Assembly: GCF_021272385.1 (NCBI RefSeq)
Contig: NZ_JAJSDZ010000009.1
Location: forward strand, 620,001 to 684,000
DNA length: 64,000 nt
Origin: Vibrio salinus
GTDB taxonomy: Bacteria > Pseudomonadota > Gammaproteobacteria > Enterobacterales > Vibrionaceae
Direction: 5' to 3'
Position numbers and translations under genes: made by a program. Of this stretch, positions 1 to 11,535 are shown piece by piece. Every line of letters begins with the position of its first letter. The first letter of the stretch is position 1. The notes beneath the pieces were generated by a model that had not been told where the DNA came from, did no database searches, and saw only the letters and a list, made by a program, of their open reading frames with translations.

Positions 1-365
1 TCAACATATTGAATGCGACCATGTTGGCGATGAAAAGAGCTGTGGAAGGATTATCCGTTCAGCCGGATTGTGTCCTGATTGATGGCAACAGAATACCACC
101 CGGCTTAGCCGTACCGGCAACAGCCGTTGTTAAAGGCGATCTTCGGGTTGCTCAGATTAGTGCTGCCTCTATTCTTGCAAAAGTCGTTAGAGATGCGGAG
201 ATGGAAGAGCTGGATAAGCAATATCCTCAGTTTGGCTTTGCCAGACATAAAGGTTATCCCACCAAAGTGCATTTGGAAGCCATAGAGAAATACGGTGTTA
301 TTGACTCGTACCGCAAGAGTTTTAAGCCTGTTAAGCTGGTCCTGGAAAAAATGGTTGCGAAATGA
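1..365 (+). CDS. rnhB: Ribonuclease HII, 3' part (truncated by window edge)
   Basis: RNase HII cuts the RNA strand of RNA/DNA hybrids and removes single ribonucleotides misincorporated in DNA. Only the C-terminal part is present. The reading frame enters from the left edge (first full codon at base 3), so any start codon seen inside is internal. Visible family features are the [10 protein letters not shown] helix, the LIDGN strand and the SILAKVVRD and RHKGYPTK segments, which are typical of bacterial RnhB. The stop lies 59 bases before dnaE, which follows on the same strand, so the two may share a transcript. Confidence 0.95.
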   Translation, partial: NILNATMLAMKRAVEGLSVQPDCVLIDGNRIPPGLAVPATAVVKGDLRVAQISAASILAKVVRDAEMEELDKQYPQFGFARHKGYPTKVHLEAIEKYGVIDSYRKSFKPVKLVLEKMVAK

Positions 366-424
366 TCCCGTTTTTTATTTATGCTCTGAATCAGAATATT
401 TTTCCAATAAACAGGTATTTTTAA

Positions 425-3400
425 ATGTCAGAACCTAAGTTTATTCATCTTAAAATGCACAGTGACTTTTCCATGGTTGATGGATTGTCAAAGGTCCCGC
501 CTTTGGTAAACAAAGTGGCTGAGATGGGGATGCCAGCGATGGCTCTGACAGATTTTACTAACTTATGCGGTTTAGTGAAATTTTATGGGGCGGCACATAA
601 GAATGGTATCAAGCCCATTGTTGGTGCTGACTTTTTAGTTCAGTCGGAAGAATTTGGAGAAGAATTGACCCGGCTGACGATTCTTGCGGCGAATAATGTT
701 GGGTATAAGCATCTGACATTGTTGATTTCAGATGCTTACCTGAGGGGAAATATTCAGCATCAGCCGGTGATTGATAAAGAATGGCTTATTAAACATAACG
801 AAGGACTGATTATTTTAAGTGGCGCCAGACAGGGAGATGTCGGACGGGCTTTGCTGAAAGGTAATCAGGCGTTAGTTGAGCAGTGCGTTGAATTTTATCA
901 GCAGTATTTCTCTGATCGATATTACCTGGAACTGGTTCGTACCGGCCGGTCAGATGAGGAGTCTTACCTGCATTTCGCTGTTGAGCTTGCCGAACAAAAA
1001 GACCTTCCTGTCGTGGCGACAAACGATGTGGTCTTTCTTAGCGAAGATATGTTTGAAGCTCATGAAATCCGGGTTGCGATTCATGATGGTTATACGCTGG
1101 AAGATCCTCGCCGGCCCAAGAACTATAGTGCACAGCAGTATCTTCGTAGTGAAGAGGAAATGTGTGAGTTATTTCGTGATATACCAGAAGCTCTTGAGAA
1201 CACCGTCGAAATAGCGAAAAAGTGTAATGTCACTATCAGGCTTGGGAAATACTTCCTGCCAAACTTCCCGACAGACGGGATGGAAATTGAAGAGTATTTG
1301 ATCAAAAAATCCCGCGATGGGCTGGAAGAACGTTTAGCGTTTCTTTTCCCTGACCCGAATATCAGAGCTCAGCGGCGGCCGGAATACGATGAACGTTTGG
1401 AAATAGAATTAGGTGTTATCAACCAGATGGGGTTCCCGGGGTATTTCCTTATCGTGATGGAATTTATCCAATGGTCAAAAGATAATGATGTGCCCGTTGG
1501 ACCTGGCCGGGGTTCCGGTGCCGGGTCACTGGTTGCTTATTCATTAAAAATTACGGATCTGGACCCGCTGGCATATGACCTTCTTTTCGAACGTTTTTTG
1601 AACCCGGAACGAGTATCCATGCCTGACTTTGATGTCGATTTTTGTATGGATAAACGGGATTTAGTTATTGATCATGTTGCGGATATGTATGGTCGGGATG
1701 CGGTTTCTCAGATCATCACCTTTGGTACGATGGCTGCTAAGGCAGTTATCCGTGATGTTGGTCGTGTACTGGGACATCCATTTGGGTTCGTTGATCGTAT
1801 TTCCAAAATGGTTCCGCCAGATCCGGGGATGACTCTGGAAAAAGCGTTCAAAGCGGAGCCAGCATTGCAGGATCTGTATGACAGTGATGAGGAAGTTCAT
1901 GAACTCATCGATATGTGTCGCATTCTTGAGGGCTGTACCCGAAATGCAGGTAAGCATGCAGGTGGGGTTGTTATATCACCCACGACTATTACTGATTTTG
2001 CGCCTATTTATTGTGATGCAGAAGGTAAGCATCCGGTTACTCAGTTTGATAAGAATGACGTAGAAACGGCAGGCTTGGTTAAGTTTGACTTCCTTGGACT
2101 CAGGACTTTAACTATTATTGACTGGGCTTTAGGGTTAATTAATCCAAGACGGAAAAAGCAGGGGTTGGATCCTGTCAGAATTGAATCGATTGATCTGGAA
2201 GATCCGGCTTCTTTTAAAAATTTGCAGAACTTTGAAACAACAGCGGTTTTCCAGCTTGAATCCCGGGGTATGAAAGATTTGATCAAACGTCTTCAGCCCG
2301 ACTGTTTTGAAGATATTATTGCGCTTGTCGCCCTCTTTCGTCCCGGTCCGTTACAATCAGGCATGGTAGATAACTTTATCGACCGGAAGCATGGCCGGGA
2401 ACCGGTGTCTTATCCGGATGAGAAGTGGCAACATGAATCACTGAAGGAAATTCTGGATCCAACTTACGGGATTATTCTTTATCAGGAACAGGTCATGCAG
2501 ATCGCGCAGGTTCTTGCTGGTTACACACTTGGCGGTGCAGATATGTTACGTCGGGCAATGGGTAAGAAAAAACCGGAGGAAATGGCGAAGCAAAGGGCTG
2601 TTTTTGAAGAAGGCGCAATAAAAAATAACGTTGACGGCGAACTTGCTATGAAAATCTTTGACCTGGTAGAGAAATTTGCCGGTTATGGATTCAACAAATC
2701 GCATTCTGCTGCTTATGCGTTAGTTTCGTATCAGACGTTATGGCTTAAGACGCATTTCCCTGCTGAGTTTATGGCGGCTGTAATGACTGCCGATATGGAT
2801 AACACTGAGAAAGTTGTCGGACTGGTTGACGAATGCGCCAGGATGAAACTGAAAGTGCTGCCGCCGGATATCAATGCAGGACTCTATCGTTTTAATGTTG
2901 ATGATTCCGGTGCCATCGTCTACGGCATCGGTGCTATTAAAGGGGTTGGAGAAGGTCCTATAGATGCCATTCTGGAAGCACGTGAATCCGGTGGCTATTT
3001 TAAAGATCTGTTTGACTTCTGTGCGCGTATTGATCTAAAACGAGTCAATAAACGAGTCATTGAGAAATTGATTTATGCGGGAGCATTAGATAGATTAGGC
3101 CCTCACAGGGCGGCAATGATGGCATCATTGGATGATGCGGTAAAAGCTGCGAGTCAGTATAAGCAGGCTGAATCATTTGGTCAGACGGATATGTTTGGCG
3201 TATTGACAGATGCTCCTGAAGACGTCGAACAAAAATACCGTCAGGTACCTGAATGGCCGGAAAAAGTGTGGCTGGAAGGCGAACGGGAAACGTTGGGTCT
3301 TTATCTTACTGGTCACCCTATCAATCGTTACCTCAGAGAACTTAAGCATTATACAAGTTGTCGGTTAAAAGATTTAACGCCAACCCGACGGGATCAGTCG

Positions 3401-3904
3401 ATGACGGTCGCAGGATTGGTCATTGCCGTTAAGGTGATGACCACAAAACGCGGTTCCCGAATTGGTATTGTTTCTCTGGATGACCGGAGTGGGCGATTAG
3501 AAGCGATGTTATTTTCTGATGCGCTGGATCAGTATGCAGATTTGCTGGAAAAAGATAAAATTCTGATTCTTACGGGACAGGTCAGCTTTGATGACTTTAA
3601 CGGTGGGCTTAAAATGACGGTCCGGGAGGTGATGGGGCTTGACTCTGCGCGGGAAAAACACGCAAAAAGTTTGTCCCTATCTGTTTATCGTGAACAGGTA
3701 GATAAACCTTTTTTTGAACGTTTTTGTCAAATACTGGAACCGCATAAGTCAGGTAGTGTACCAGTTCATGTATACTACCAACGAGAAAATGCACGCGCCA
3801 GACTTACTCTGGGAACGGAATGGCGGATTACGCCAAGCGATGATTTATTATACGAATTAAAACAGCTACTTGGCCAAGATCAGGTAGAACTAGAATTTAA
3901 CTAA
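425..3904 (+). CDS. dnaE: DNA polymerase III alpha subunit
   Basis: This is the replicative DNA polymerase catalytic subunit, 1159 residues, the usual length for gammaproteobacterial DnaE. The N-terminal PHP domain starts with [13 protein letters not shown] (about residues 8-20). The polymerase palm carries PDFDVDF near residues 400-406, whose two inner aspartates are metal ligands, and VKFDFLGL near 553, which supplies the third acidic residue. A helix-hairpin-helix and an OB-fold (around 970-1070) follow, then the C-terminal tau-binding region. It works with epsilon (dnaQ, encoded at about 11.5 kb) in the Pol III core. The rnhB-dnaE-accA order is common in gammaproteobacteria. Confidence 0.98.
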   Translation: MSEPKFIHLKMHSDFSMVDGLSKVPPLVNKVAEMGMPAMALTDFTNLCGLVKFYGAAHKNGIKPIVGADFLVQSEEFGEELTRLTILAANNVGYKHLTLLISDAYLRGNIQHQPVIDKEWLIKHNEGLIILSGARQGDVGRALLKGNQALVEQCVEFYQQYFSDRYYLELVRTGRSDEESYLHFAVELAEQKDLPVVATNDVVFLSEDMFEAHEIRVAIHDGYTLEDPRRPKNYSAQQYLRSEEEMCELFRDIPEALENTVEIAKKCNVTIRLGKYFLPNFPTDGMEIEEYLIKKSRDGLEERLAFLFPDPNIRAQRRPEYDERLEIELGVINQMGFPGYFLIVMEFIQWSKDNDVPVGPGRGSGAGSLVAYSLKITDLDPLAYDLLFERFLNPERVSMPDFDVDFCMDKRDLVIDHVADMYGRDAVSQIITFGTMAAKAVIRDVGRVLGHPFGFVDRISKMVPPDPGMTLEKAFKAEPALQDLYDSDEEVHELIDMCRILEGCTRNAGKHAGGVVISPTTITDFAPIYCDAEGKHPVTQFDKNDVETAGLVKFDFLGLRTLTIIDWALGLINPRRKKQGLDPVRIESIDLEDPASFKNLQNFETTAVFQLESRGMKDLIKRLQPDCFEDIIALVALFRPGPLQSGMVDNFIDRKHGREPVSYPDEKWQHESLKEILDPTYGIILYQEQVMQIAQVLAGYTLGGADMLRRAMGKKKPEEMAKQRAVFEEGAIKNNVDGELAMKIFDLVEKFAGYGFNKSHSAAYALVSYQTLWLKTHFPAEFMAAVMTADMDNTEKVVGLVDECARMKLKVLPPDINAGLYRFNVDDSGAIVYGIGAIKGVGEGPIDAILEARESGGYFKDLFDFCARIDLKRVNKRVIEKLIYAGALDRLGPHRAAMMASLDDAVKAASQYKQAESFGQTDMFGVLTDAPEDVEQKYRQVPEWPEKVWLEGERETLGLYLTGHPINRYLRELKHYTSCRLKDLTPTRRDQSMTVAGLVIAVKVMTTKRGSRIGIVSLDDRSGRLEAMLFSDALDQYADLLEKDKILILTGQVSFDDFNGGLKMTVREVMGLDSAREKHAKSLSLSVYREQVDKPFFERFCQILEPHKSGSVPVHVYYQRENARARLTLGTEWRITPSDDLLYELKQLLGQDQVELEFN

Positions 3905-3948
3905 AATTTCAGCTTACTGTTATAAAGCTGAGAACAAAGGATCGGTAA

Positions 3949-4908
3949 ATGAGCCTGAATTTTTTAGAGTTTGAAAAACCTATTGCTGAATTAGAAGCCA
4001 AAATTGAAGCGCTTAGAGATGTTACTCGTCATGGGGGAGACACATCTGTTGATTTGGATAAAGAAATTGAGTTGCTGGAAAAAAAGAGTATTGAGCTTAA
4101 GAAGAAAATTTTCAGTGATCTCGGTGCCTGGCAGGTCGCCCAGTTAGCCAGGCATCCTTTGCGTCCTTATACACAGGATTATATTGAAAAAATCTTTACT
4201 GATTTTGATGAGTTAGCCGGTGACCGTGCTTACGCTGACGATAAGGCGATTGTCGGTGGTATTGCTCGTCTGGATGGTCGTCCGGTTATGATTATTGGAC
4301 ACCAGAAGGGGCGGGAGACAAAAGAAAAAGTGATTCGTAATTTCGGTATGCCTAAACCGGAAGGGTACCGGAAAGCTTTGCGTTTAATGCAAATGGCTGA
4401 GCGTTTTAACATGCCGGTTATTACCTTTATTGATACAGCAGGAGCCTATCCCGGAGTGGGTGCTGAGGAACGTGGTCAGTCAGAGGCCATTGCCCGGAAC
4501 CTGAAAGTGATGGCGGGTTTAAATGTTCCTGTTATCTGTAATGTGATTGGCGAAGGTGGCTCTGGTGGTGCTTTGGCAATTGGTGTCGGTGATTACGTGA
4601 ATATGCTGCAGTACTCAACGTATTCGGTGATTTCACCGGAAGGCTGTGCATCCATTTTATGGCGTGATTCAGAGAAGGCACCTCAGGCCGCAGAAGCGAT
4701 GGGATTAATTGCCCCTCGTCTGAAAGAGTTAAATCTGATTGATAGCATTATTGAAGAACCACTGGGTGGTGCTCATTCGGATCATGATAAAATGGCTGAG
4801 AACATGAAAGCGACGTTGCTTGCTCAGCTATCTGAACTTACTTCTCTGGATACTGAATCTTTAAGGGAAAGACGTTATCAGAGATTGATGAGCTACGGCT
4901 ATTGCTAG
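3949..4908 (+). CDS. accA: Acetyl-CoA carboxylase carboxyltransferase alpha subunit
   Basis: AccA pairs with AccD to transfer the carboxyl group from carboxybiotin to acetyl-CoA, giving malonyl-CoA for fatty-acid synthesis in the cytoplasm. The protein is 319 residues, the standard size. It has the N-terminal helical segment ([16 protein letters not shown]) and the crotonase-like core with [21 protein letters not shown] and [12 protein letters not shown], which form the acyl-CoA site. A small hairpin (TCAGCTT/AAGCTGA, 3909-3931) lies between the dnaE stop and this start, just before the AAAGGA ribosome site. A strong terminator follows the gene. Confidence 0.98.
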   Translation: MSLNFLEFEKPIAELEAKIEALRDVTRHGGDTSVDLDKEIELLEKKSIELKKKIFSDLGAWQVAQLARHPLRPYTQDYIEKIFTDFDELAGDRAYADDKAIVGGIARLDGRPVMIIGHQKGRETKEKVIRNFGMPKPEGYRKALRLMQMAERFNMPVITFIDTAGAYPGVGAEERGQSEAIARNLKVMAGLNVPVICNVIGEGGSGGALAIGVGDYVNMLQYSTYSVISPEGCASILWRDSEKAPQAAEAMGLIAPRLKELNLIDSIIEEPLGGAHSDHDKMAENMKATLLAQLSELTSLDTESLRERRYQRLMSYGYC

Positions 4909-4926
4909 CTGCATTGATAAATGTGT

Positions 4927-4957
4927 AAAAGGGTTGGTAACTGAACCAACCCTTTTT
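4927..4957 (+). terminator. Rho-independent terminator after accA
   Basis: An 11-12 bp stem (AAAGGGTTGGT pairing with ACCAACCCTTT) with a short loop is followed by a run of T. It ends the rnhB/dnaE/accA transcript before tilS. Confidence 0.85.
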
Positions 4958-4985
4958 CTTAGGAATTTTTGCCAGGCTAACCAAA

Positions 4986-6302
4986 ATGGATTTAGTTGAA
5001 TCATTTAATCAAACACTTCATCAGTATCTGAAAAGTAAGAGTCGGATTGTTCTGGCACTAAGTGGCGGTATTGATTCCAGAGTTATGTTGCAGTTGCTGC
5101 ATGAATTTGCTTTGATTCATCCTATGTATCCGGTCTTGGCTGTTCATGTTCATCATGGTATCAGCCCTAATGCGGATCAATGGGCGAAAATGTGCCAGAT
5201 TTGGTGTCATGAAGTGGATATCCCATTTCATCTTGAAAAGGTCAGACTTGGTGATTGCCGGGGAAAGAGTCTTGAACAGATGGCAAGAACGGCCCGTTAT
5301 GAAGCATTGAAGCACTATATTGGTTCAGATGACTTGTTGCTGACGGCACAGCATGGTGATGATCAGCTTGAAACCTTCTTATTAGCGTTGAAAAGAGGAA
5401 GTGGTCCAAAAGGGCTATCTGGAATGGCAGAATGTCAGTCATTTGATAATGGAGTATTGGTCAGGCCTTTTTTAAATTGTACCCGTCAACAGATTGAAAC
5501 GTATGCGAATTATCATCAGTTAGAATGGGTGAATGATGAAAGTAATGATGATATCCGGTATGAGCGTAATTTTATTCGCCATAAAATCACCCCAATACTC
5601 GATTCCCGCTGGCCACATATTCGTTCGTCTGTACAGCGCAGTGCTGAGCATTGTGCCCGGCAGGAACAATTGATTGAATATCTTCTCGCTGATGAGTTGT
5701 GCCGGTTAATGGGAGATAAGGATAGTCTTGAGATTGATGCACTTACAAAGAAACCGGAGATTGTCCGGTCTCAGTTGCTTCGTCTATGGCTGTCTTCCCT
5801 TCAGGTTCTTATGCCAAGCAAGAAACATCTACAAATGATCTGGTCAGAAGTAGCTCTGGCAAAAGTGGATGCCAATCCGGTGTTAAGAATGGAAAATAAG
5901 CAAATTCGACGTTTTAACGGGCGATTGCATTGTCTTGATATATATACGGATATTTCAGAGTGGACATCTGACCTTCATATCGGTTGTCCGGTGGTTTTAC
6001 CCGATGGTCTGGGGCGGTTAACTCTGAAACCAGTGGTGGAAGTGGGGCGGTTAAATTCAAAAATATTGAATGGCTCTCTAAGGGTGGTTTTCAATCCTGA
6101 AGGGGTAATGGCTACACCAGAAAAGCGTCATGGTAAAAAAACGCTGAAATACTGGTTTCAGGAATATGGTGTACCAAGCTGGTTACGTCGCCGTACGCCC
6201 ATTCTTATGTCCGGTAATGAAGTGGTCTCTGTGGCCGGATTATTTGTTTGCCGTGCTTATGCCGGAGATGAGTTTGAATTAGTATGGGAAAATACCGATT
6301 AA
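4986..6302 (+). CDS. tilS: tRNA(Ile)-lysidine synthase
   Basis: TilS uses ATP and lysine to convert C34 of the CAU-anticodon tRNA-Ile2 to lysidine, changing its identity from Met to Ile. The PP-loop motif SGGIDS is at residues 26-31. The central region contains HVHHGIS (about 54-60) and QHGDDQLETFLLALKRGSGPKG-type residues near 125-145, and NDxRYERNFIRH near 190. The C-terminal domain ends in the TilS-specific region (CRAYAGDEFELVW). At 438 residues it is the usual proteobacterial length. The start ATG sits just after the accA terminator with only a weak ribosome site. Confidence 0.96.
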   Translation: MDLVESFNQTLHQYLKSKSRIVLALSGGIDSRVMLQLLHEFALIHPMYPVLAVHVHHGISPNADQWAKMCQIWCHEVDIPFHLEKVRLGDCRGKSLEQMARTARYEALKHYIGSDDLLLTAQHGDDQLETFLLALKRGSGPKGLSGMAECQSFDNGVLVRPFLNCTRQQIETYANYHQLEWVNDESNDDIRYERNFIRHKITPILDSRWPHIRSSVQRSAEHCARQEQLIEYLLADELCRLMGDKDSLEIDALTKKPEIVRSQLLRLWLSSLQVLMPSKKHLQMIWSEVALAKVDANPVLRMENKQIRRFNGRLHCLDIYTDISEWTSDLHIGCPVVLPDGLGRLTLKPVVEVGRLNSKILNGSLRVVFNPEGVMATPEKRHGKKTLKYWFQEYGVPSWLRRRTPILMSGNEVVSVAGLFVCRAYAGDEFELVWENTD

Positions 6303-6411
6303 TCATCGTCAATATGATGGTAGGGACTCTATTATCTGTATCGTTAAAGTGATGAATCTATCATAGCTTTTCAAGAGACTGTGTTAGTATCCGTCACGGA
6401 GAATGTAATTT

Positions 6412-6427
6412 TGGTCTGATGTTTGCA
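6412..6427 (+). promoter_or_regulatory. Candidate sigma-54 promoter upstream of glnB
   Basis: TGGTCTGATGTTTGCA keeps the invariant GG and GC with exactly 10 bases between them and the TTGCA of the -12 element; the -24 element matches only in TGG. It is 83 bases before the glnB start. Sigma-54/NtrC control of PII genes is known in proteobacteria. No enhancer site was identified, so this is a candidate. Confidence 0.45.
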
Positions 6428-6500
6428 AGAGCATCTGAGAGTAGTTATTGATTGTTTACCATAGCTAGTCAATAATGCCTGGCTATGAATTTAAGTTTAA

Positions 6501-6848
<348 letters not shown>

Positions 6849-6863
6849 TTTTATTTTGACGAT

Positions 6864-6893
6864 AAAGGGGCGTAAAACGCCCCTTTATTTTTT
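6864..6893 (+). terminator. Rho-independent terminator after glnB
   Basis: TAAAGGGGCGT pairs with ACGCCCCTTTA around a short AAA loop and is followed by TTTTTT. Confidence 0.85.
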
Positions 6894-6915
6894 GCTTTGA
6901 TATTCTTGTACAATA

Positions 6916-7788
6916 ATGAAAAAGCGTATTGCGGCTGTTGCTTTACTTAGTATTGCCATTGTCTTGTCGTCATGGGTTTTGTCGACCTATCGTATCCCCG
7001 GAAATTTAATTTTAACCTCACCGGAAGCGAAAAACGGAACTGAACATCTGACCTCCTGTTTTTCGCCATCAGACAGAAAAATTCGTCCTGTGAATACACC
7101 GGACGGAAGCATTAAAGTATTGGTCTGGAATATTTATAAAGAAAACCGGAAAAATGCGTTGTCGTTACTGTCAGACTGGTCCCGTCAAAGACAATTGATC
7201 TTATTGCAGGAAGCGACAGTTGATGATGCTTTCTGGATGAATTTTCAGACAAAGTCACCATGGCATTTCTATCACGTTGATGCCTGGGAATATCACAGAG
7301 AAAAAAATGGCGTTTTGACCGGAGCTGTGACAAATTCGTCCCGTGTTTGTGGATTTCGAGATGTCGAACCCTGGCTTCGTTTACCTAAGTCATCATTACT
7401 GACTTATTATCCTCTGAGCAACGGAGAGTTACTGGCGGTTGCCAATATACATGCTATTAATTTTACTCTTGGTCTGGGGGCTTATCAAAAACAAATAAAC
7501 CGGATGGTAACCCAACTGGAGCAGCATAAAGGGCCGGTTATTTTTGCCGGAGATTTTAATAGCTGGAACCGGGAGCGCATTGCTTTTTTGAACAAAGCGA
7601 TGCAAAAGTTAAAGTTAAAAGAAGTCCGTTATCAGAATGATAAACGAAGAAAGCGTTTTGTTACCGGAATGCCTCTTGATCATGTGTTTTATCGTGGGTT
7701 AGTTGAAATATCAGCGGATGTTGTTCAAACGGATGCCTCTGATCATAATCCTGTTTTTGCTACTTTTAAAATTGCTGAGCCTCAGTAA
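6916..7788 (+). CDS. Endonuclease/exonuclease/phosphatase family protein (YafD-like)
   Basis: The protein has an N-terminal hydrophobic segment (residues 4-25), so it is probably anchored in or exported across the inner membrane. An endonuclease/exonuclease/phosphatase fold follows. Conserved motifs are VWNIYKEN (strand with metal-site Asn, near 72), LLQEA (catalytic Glu, near 98), GDFNSWNRER (near 215), PLDHVFYR and the terminal SDHNPVFA. It resembles E. coli YafD, which also lies near mltD. The substrate is not known, and the reaction (nuclease or phosphoesterase) cannot be told from sequence. It converges on mltD with a 30-base gap. Confidence 0.85.
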   Translation: MKKRIAAVALLSIAIVLSSWVLSTYRIPGNLILTSPEAKNGTEHLTSCFSPSDRKIRPVNTPDGSIKVLVWNIYKENRKNALSLLSDWSRQRQLILLQEATVDDAFWMNFQTKSPWHFYHVDAWEYHREKNGVLTGAVTNSSRVCGFRDVEPWLRLPKSSLLTYYPLSNGELLAVANIHAINFTLGLGAYQKQINRMVTQLEQHKGPVIFAGDFNSWNRERIAFLNKAMQKLKLKEVRYQNDKRRKRFVTGMPLDHVFYRGLVEISADVVQTDASDHNPVFATFKIAEPQ

Positions 7789-7818
7789 GCCGGGAGACTC
7801 AGCCTTAAGTCAGATCAT

Positions 7819-9399
7819 TTATACGCTAACTTTTGTAACATCGACATACAGTTTGATGCGCTGCCCTGGTTTGATGTATTTCTGATTTGACAGGTTATTC
7901 CATTTGACGATATCGGAAATATTTACTTTGAATTTTGACGCTATTTCACTCAGTGTGTCGCCATTTTTGATGGTGTAAAACAAAGAACGAATGATGGCGC
8001 CATTGGCTGATTTTTTCCATACTACCAGTTTTTTGCCCACTTTTAGTGGATCTCTGGGACTCATTCCATTCCATTTAGCCAGAGCGTTGTAAGATACCTT
8101 ATGTTTTTTCGCTATGGTCCAGAGGCTGTCACCGGATCTGACGGTATAACTTACTTTGTAGCGATTCCCTCTTGCTCTTGACTGAATCTTAGCCAGTCGG
8201 TTGGCGACACTCAGTTCATACGTTTCCTCATCTCTGACGGAGGTCGGAATCATTAAATACTGACCGGCACGAATCAGATTAGAGTTAAGTGCATTTGCTT
8301 TTCTTATTACTGTTGGGGTCGTATTATTCTTTTTGGCAATGAGATTCAGGTTATCGCCAGACCTCACTTTGTAGCGTACCAGTTTCAGGCCACTTCCTTT
8401 GTAATCTTTGAGGGCATGATTAAAATGACTGACATTGCTAACCGGAATCAATAAATCATAAGGACCTTTTGGTGCAGTAGACCAGCGGTTAAAACCAGGG
8501 TTATAACTCTGCAGTTCTTTTACACTAATGCCCGCCAGCTGCGCAGCAATGGCCAGATCCAGTTGTTTATTGGGATTAACCAGTTGCAATGCCGGTTTGT
8601 TGGCTATTTTAGGCAGATTAAGACCATATTTTTCTTTATGGGCGATAACATCGGCTAAGGCTAATAGTTTGGGAACGTAGCTGCTGGTCTCTTTAGGCAG
8701 AGATAAAGAAAAAAAGTCAGTTGGTTTTCCTTTTCTTTTATTATATTTAATGGCTCTTGCTACACGACCTTCTCCGCTATTATAGGCGGCAATAGCGTTA
8801 TCCCAGTTATTAAACTGACTATGAAGAGCCTGAAAGTAATCCAGAGCCGCATCGGTTGCTGCGTTAACATCACGGCGTCCGTCATACCAATAGTTCTGTT
8901 TCAGTCCGTAGAGTTTCCCTGTCCCGGGAACAAATTGCCATAAGCCCGCCGCGCGTCCATAAGAATAGGCAAAGACATCAAAAGCACTTTCGACAACCGG
9001 CAAAAGAGCCAGTTCTAAAGGCATGTGTCGTTTCTCTATTTTTTCTGTAATCAAATATAAGAAGGGTTCAGCTCTTTTGGCAACAGTTTCAAGATGGCGG
9101 GGATGTTTGATGTACCATGTCCGATAATAATCGATCTTTTTATTGTCTGGAACCGGCAGAGTGAATTGCATACTAATGCGTTGCCACAAATCATCCACAT
9201 CCTTCGGAGAAATACTCTGATGCGATTCTGGCCGGGTTTCCACTGCACTGCCTGTCTGTGAAGTGGTAGTGACTTCACGATTTACAGCAGTATTTGTTAT
9301 GTTCTCTTTTTGAGAATCTGATGAAACGTTTCGATTTGATTGAGTGAGTTGACATCCTGCTAAAAGAAGCAATATCGCCCAACTAAAAGATTTTTTCAT
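7819..9399 (-). CDS. mltD: Membrane-bound lytic murein transglycosylase D
   Basis: MltD cleaves the glycan strands of peptidoglycan, forming 1,6-anhydromuramic ends, in the periplasm. The N-terminus is a lipoprotein signal with LLLLAGC (lipidated Cys16). The SLT domain at about 100-250 carries ALLPVVESAF, with the catalytic Glu, followed by GLWQFVPGTGKLYGL and NAIAAYNSGEGRV. Three LysM peptidoglycan-binding repeats follow (YKVRSGDNL near 342, YTVRSGDSL near 418, YTIKNGDTL near 475). The length of 526 residues exceeds E. coli MltD (about 450, two LysM), which fits the third LysM. It lies next to gloB as in many gammaproteobacteria. Confidence 0.95.
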   Translation of the reverse strand: MKKSFSWAILLLLAGCQLTQSNRNVSSDSQKENITNTAVNREVTTTSQTGSAVETRPESHQSISPKDVDDLWQRISMQFTLPVPDNKKIDYYRTWYIKHPRHLETVAKRAEPFLYLITEKIEKRHMPLELALLPVVESAFDVFAYSYGRAAGLWQFVPGTGKLYGLKQNYWYDGRRDVNAATDAALDYFQALHSQFNNWDNAIAAYNSGEGRVARAIKYNKRKGKPTDFFSLSLPKETSSYVPKLLALADVIAHKEKYGLNLPKIANKPALQLVNPNKQLDLAIAAQLAGISVKELQSYNPGFNRWSTAPKGPYDLLIPVSNVSHFNHALKDYKGSGLKLVRYKVRSGDNLNLIAKKNNTTPTVIRKANALNSNLIRAGQYLMIPTSVRDEETYELSVANRLAKIQSRARGNRYKVSYTVRSGDSLWTIAKKHKVSYNALAKWNGMSPRDPLKVGKKLVVWKKSANGAIIRSLFYTIKNGDTLSEIASKFKVNISDIVKWNNLSNQKYIKPGQRIKLYVDVTKVSV

Positions 9400-9471
9400 A
9401 GATTACAGCCTTTTTTAAACCCGGCTGCTGATAATACTTGTCCTGCGATACCAGTTTCAAGAAAGAAATGC

Positions 9472-10230
9472 TTAAAATCCATTTTTCCACTCACGTAATG
9501 CTGTAAAAACAGACAATTCATCAGTCTCATCTGTGCGATTACTGACACTCTTAATGATTTCTTTTTCCTGAACCCGTAAAAAAGGATTGATTTGCTTCTC
9601 AAGTGAAAGATGCACTGGAATCGTCGGTTTATTATTGGCTCTCTTATGGTTTACTTCATCCCGGTACGCAAGTAACGCTTTGTTTTCCGGATCCACAGCT
9701 AAGGCGAAGGCGATGTTACTGGCTGTATACTCGTGAGCACAGTAAACCAGAATATCGTCAGGAAGATTTTTTATTTTATTTAAGGATTGATACATATCAT
9801 TCATTGTGCCTTCGAATACCCGGCCACAACCGGCAGAAAACAGAACATCGCCGCAAAATAGCATATCATTACTCAAATAGCCGATATGGCCGGATGTGTG
9901 TCCTTTCAGATCCATTACTGTAAAAGTATGGTCAAAAAGATCGATGGAATCGTCTTCTTTGACTTTGTGTGTCAGAGAGGGAATCGCTTCATTTTCAGGG
10001 CCAACAATATTGATGGAAGGATAGTGACGTAAAAGCTCTGAAATACCACCGATATGGTCATTGTGGTGATGAGTGATCAGTACTGCTTTGAGCTCTAAAT
10101 TATGTTCTTTCAGGTAGCGGATAACGGGCTTGGCATCTCCCGGATCGACAATAGCACAATATCCATCCCGATTTTTGATAAGCCAGATGTAATTATCGTT
10201 AAATGCGGGTATGCTTTTGATGTTTAACAT
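9472..10230 (-). CDS. gloB: Hydroxyacylglutathione hydrolase (glyoxalase II)
   Basis: GloB hydrolyses S-lactoylglutathione to lactate and glutathione, the second step of methylglyoxal detoxification. The metallo-beta-lactamase zinc motif THHHNDH is at residues 53-59, with further metal ligands in [10 protein letters not shown] and VYCAHEYT, and the C-terminal HxxSL/FLRV substrate-binding region is present. The frame stays open upstream, but the ATG at 10230 has a GGGAG ribosome site seven bases away and gives the family N-terminus [14 protein letters not shown] (252 residues). It is divergent from the methyltransferase gene. Confidence 0.95.
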   Translation of the reverse strand: MLNIKSIPAFNDNYIWLIKNRDGYCAIVDPGDAKPVIRYLKEHNLELKAVLITHHHNDHIGGISELLRHYPSINIVGPENEAIPSLTHKVKEDDSIDLFDHTFTVMDLKGHTSGHIGYLSNDMLFCGDVLFSAGCGRVFEGTMNDMYQSLNKIKNLPDDILVYCAHEYTASNIAFALAVDPENKALLAYRDEVNHKRANNKPTIPVHLSLEKQINPFLRVQEKEIIKSVSNRTDETDELSVFTALREWKNGF

Positions 10231-10265
10231 GAGTTTTCTCCCATCATTTAGTTTTGCGGGGTCAA

Positions 10266-11012
10266 ATGGAACCAGCACGGATTAAAAAAAAATTCGATAT
10301 TCCTCACTCCTGGGAACAACTAAAAACAGGTCCTTGGGTCAGAGAGTCTATTCAAACACGTTTTGATGAATGGTGTCCAAAATTGTTTGGTTACCACTTA
10401 TTGAAGCTGGGCGGATTAAGCTGCGAGCTTCTTAGTCAAAATTGCTGTATCCAGCACCAGATTCATCTTGACAGTGAAAATCCATTGCATACGATTATTG
10501 CTGATAGTTACCATCTTCCATTTTTAGAAAAAAGCATCGATGCAGTGGTGCTTGCACATCAGCTAGATTACTCAAATGATCCCCATCTTTTGTTAAGAGA
10601 AGTGGACAGAGTGTTAGTGGATGATGGTTATATGATTATTACCGGTTTTAATCCTATTAGCTTTGTCGGTTTAGCCAGTTTTCTTCCATGGCGTAAAAAG
10701 TACTTCCCATGGAGTGGGAGGATGTTTACGCCTAACCGTATTACTGACTGGTTAAGCCTTTTGAATTACGAGGTTATTGAGCGTGACCAGTATGCATTGT
10801 TTCCATTTGAAACTTACCGACCATTCTGGATATGGCTGGAGAATAAAGGTCAGTGTTCAAAGGCTTTGGGGTCGCTTTATTTTATTGTGGCAAGAAAACG
10901 AACTTATCCACTTAAATTAATTAAACCACATTGGAAATTTAAACGGTCGCTGACGCCGATACGTCTGAATTACAGAACGAAACTTAAGCCGTTTGACACC
11001 ACGATTAAGTAG
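10266..11012 (+). CDS. Class I SAM-dependent methyltransferase, YafS-like
   Basis: This is a 248-residue methyltransferase-fold protein. The SAM-binding half is weakly conserved at the usual glycine loop ([12 protein letters not shown]), but the downstream signatures are clear: [22 protein letters not shown] and [24 protein letters not shown]. The substrate is unknown. It matches E. coli YafS in sequence style and in position between gloB and rnhA. A TTG at 10254 is in frame, but the ATG at 10266 aligns with the YafS N-terminus (MxPAR) and follows GGGG. The last 8 bases overlap the 3' end of convergent rnhA. Confidence 0.87.
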   Translation: MEPARIKKKFDIPHSWEQLKTGPWVRESIQTRFDEWCPKLFGYHLLKLGGLSCELLSQNCCIQHQIHLDSENPLHTIIADSYHLPFLEKSIDAVVLAHQLDYSNDPHLLLREVDRVLVDDGYMIITGFNPISFVGLASFLPWRKKYFPWSGRMFTPNRITDWLSLLNYEVIERDQYALFPFETYRPFWIWLENKGQCSKALGSLYFIVARKRTYPLKLIKPHWKFKRSLTPIRLNYRTKLKPFDTTIK

Positions 11013-11478
11013 ATGACAGATTTTCGTATTCTTCATCATGTTCTGCCGGGGATTCTGCTGCCGTACGGGCCAGTTCATCGCAGATTTCATTTTCTCTGTG
11101 CCCGGCATGCCCTTTGACCCAATGCCATTCAATTTCATGCCGTTGGGTCTGTTCATCCAGCAATTTCCATAAATCTGCATTTTTCACCGGCTTTTTATCT
11201 GCAGTTTTCCAGCCTTTTTTTTTCCAGTTATGAATCCACTGTGTTATTCCCTGACGGACGTACTGACTGTCAGATGTTAATTTTACCCGGCATGGTTCTT
11301 TTAATGTTTTCAGTGCAATGATTGCTGCAAGCATTTCCATCCGGTTATTTGTTGTCAGATGAAATCCTTTTGACAGATGTTTTTCATGTTCCTTATAACG
11401 CAACACAATGCCATATCCTCCCGGCCCGGGGTTGCCAAGACACGAGCCATCTGTGAAAATTTCCACTTGTTTGTTCAT
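11005..11478 (-). CDS. rnhA: Ribonuclease HI
   Basis: RNase HI degrades RNA in RNA/DNA hybrids using two metal ions. The four catalytic acids are visible: D10 in [16 protein letters not shown], the Glu in RMEMLAAI (near 48), the Asp in TSDSQYV (near 70) and the Asp in NEICDELA (near 134); the HAGHRENE loop precedes the last. The length of 157 residues is normal. It is divergent from dnaQ, with 57 bases between the starts, the conserved rnhA/dnaQ arrangement known from E. coli. Confidence 0.97.
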   Translation of the reverse strand: MNKQVEIFTDGSCLGNPGPGGYGIVLRYKEHEKHLSKGFHLTTNNRMEMLAAIIALKTLKEPCRVKLTSDSQYVRQGITQWIHNWKKKGWKTADKKPVKNADLWKLLDEQTQRHEIEWHWVKGHAGHRENEICDELARTAAESPAEHDEEYENLSST

Positions 11479-11535
11479 GATTTGATATCATACATATTAA
11501 TTATTATCTGGATATAGTTTGACACAGTTAACCCT

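Noticed and set aside
876..1214. 112-codon frame inside dnaE
   Set aside because: It lies in another frame of a well-conserved gene, without a ribosome site or recognisable protein features.
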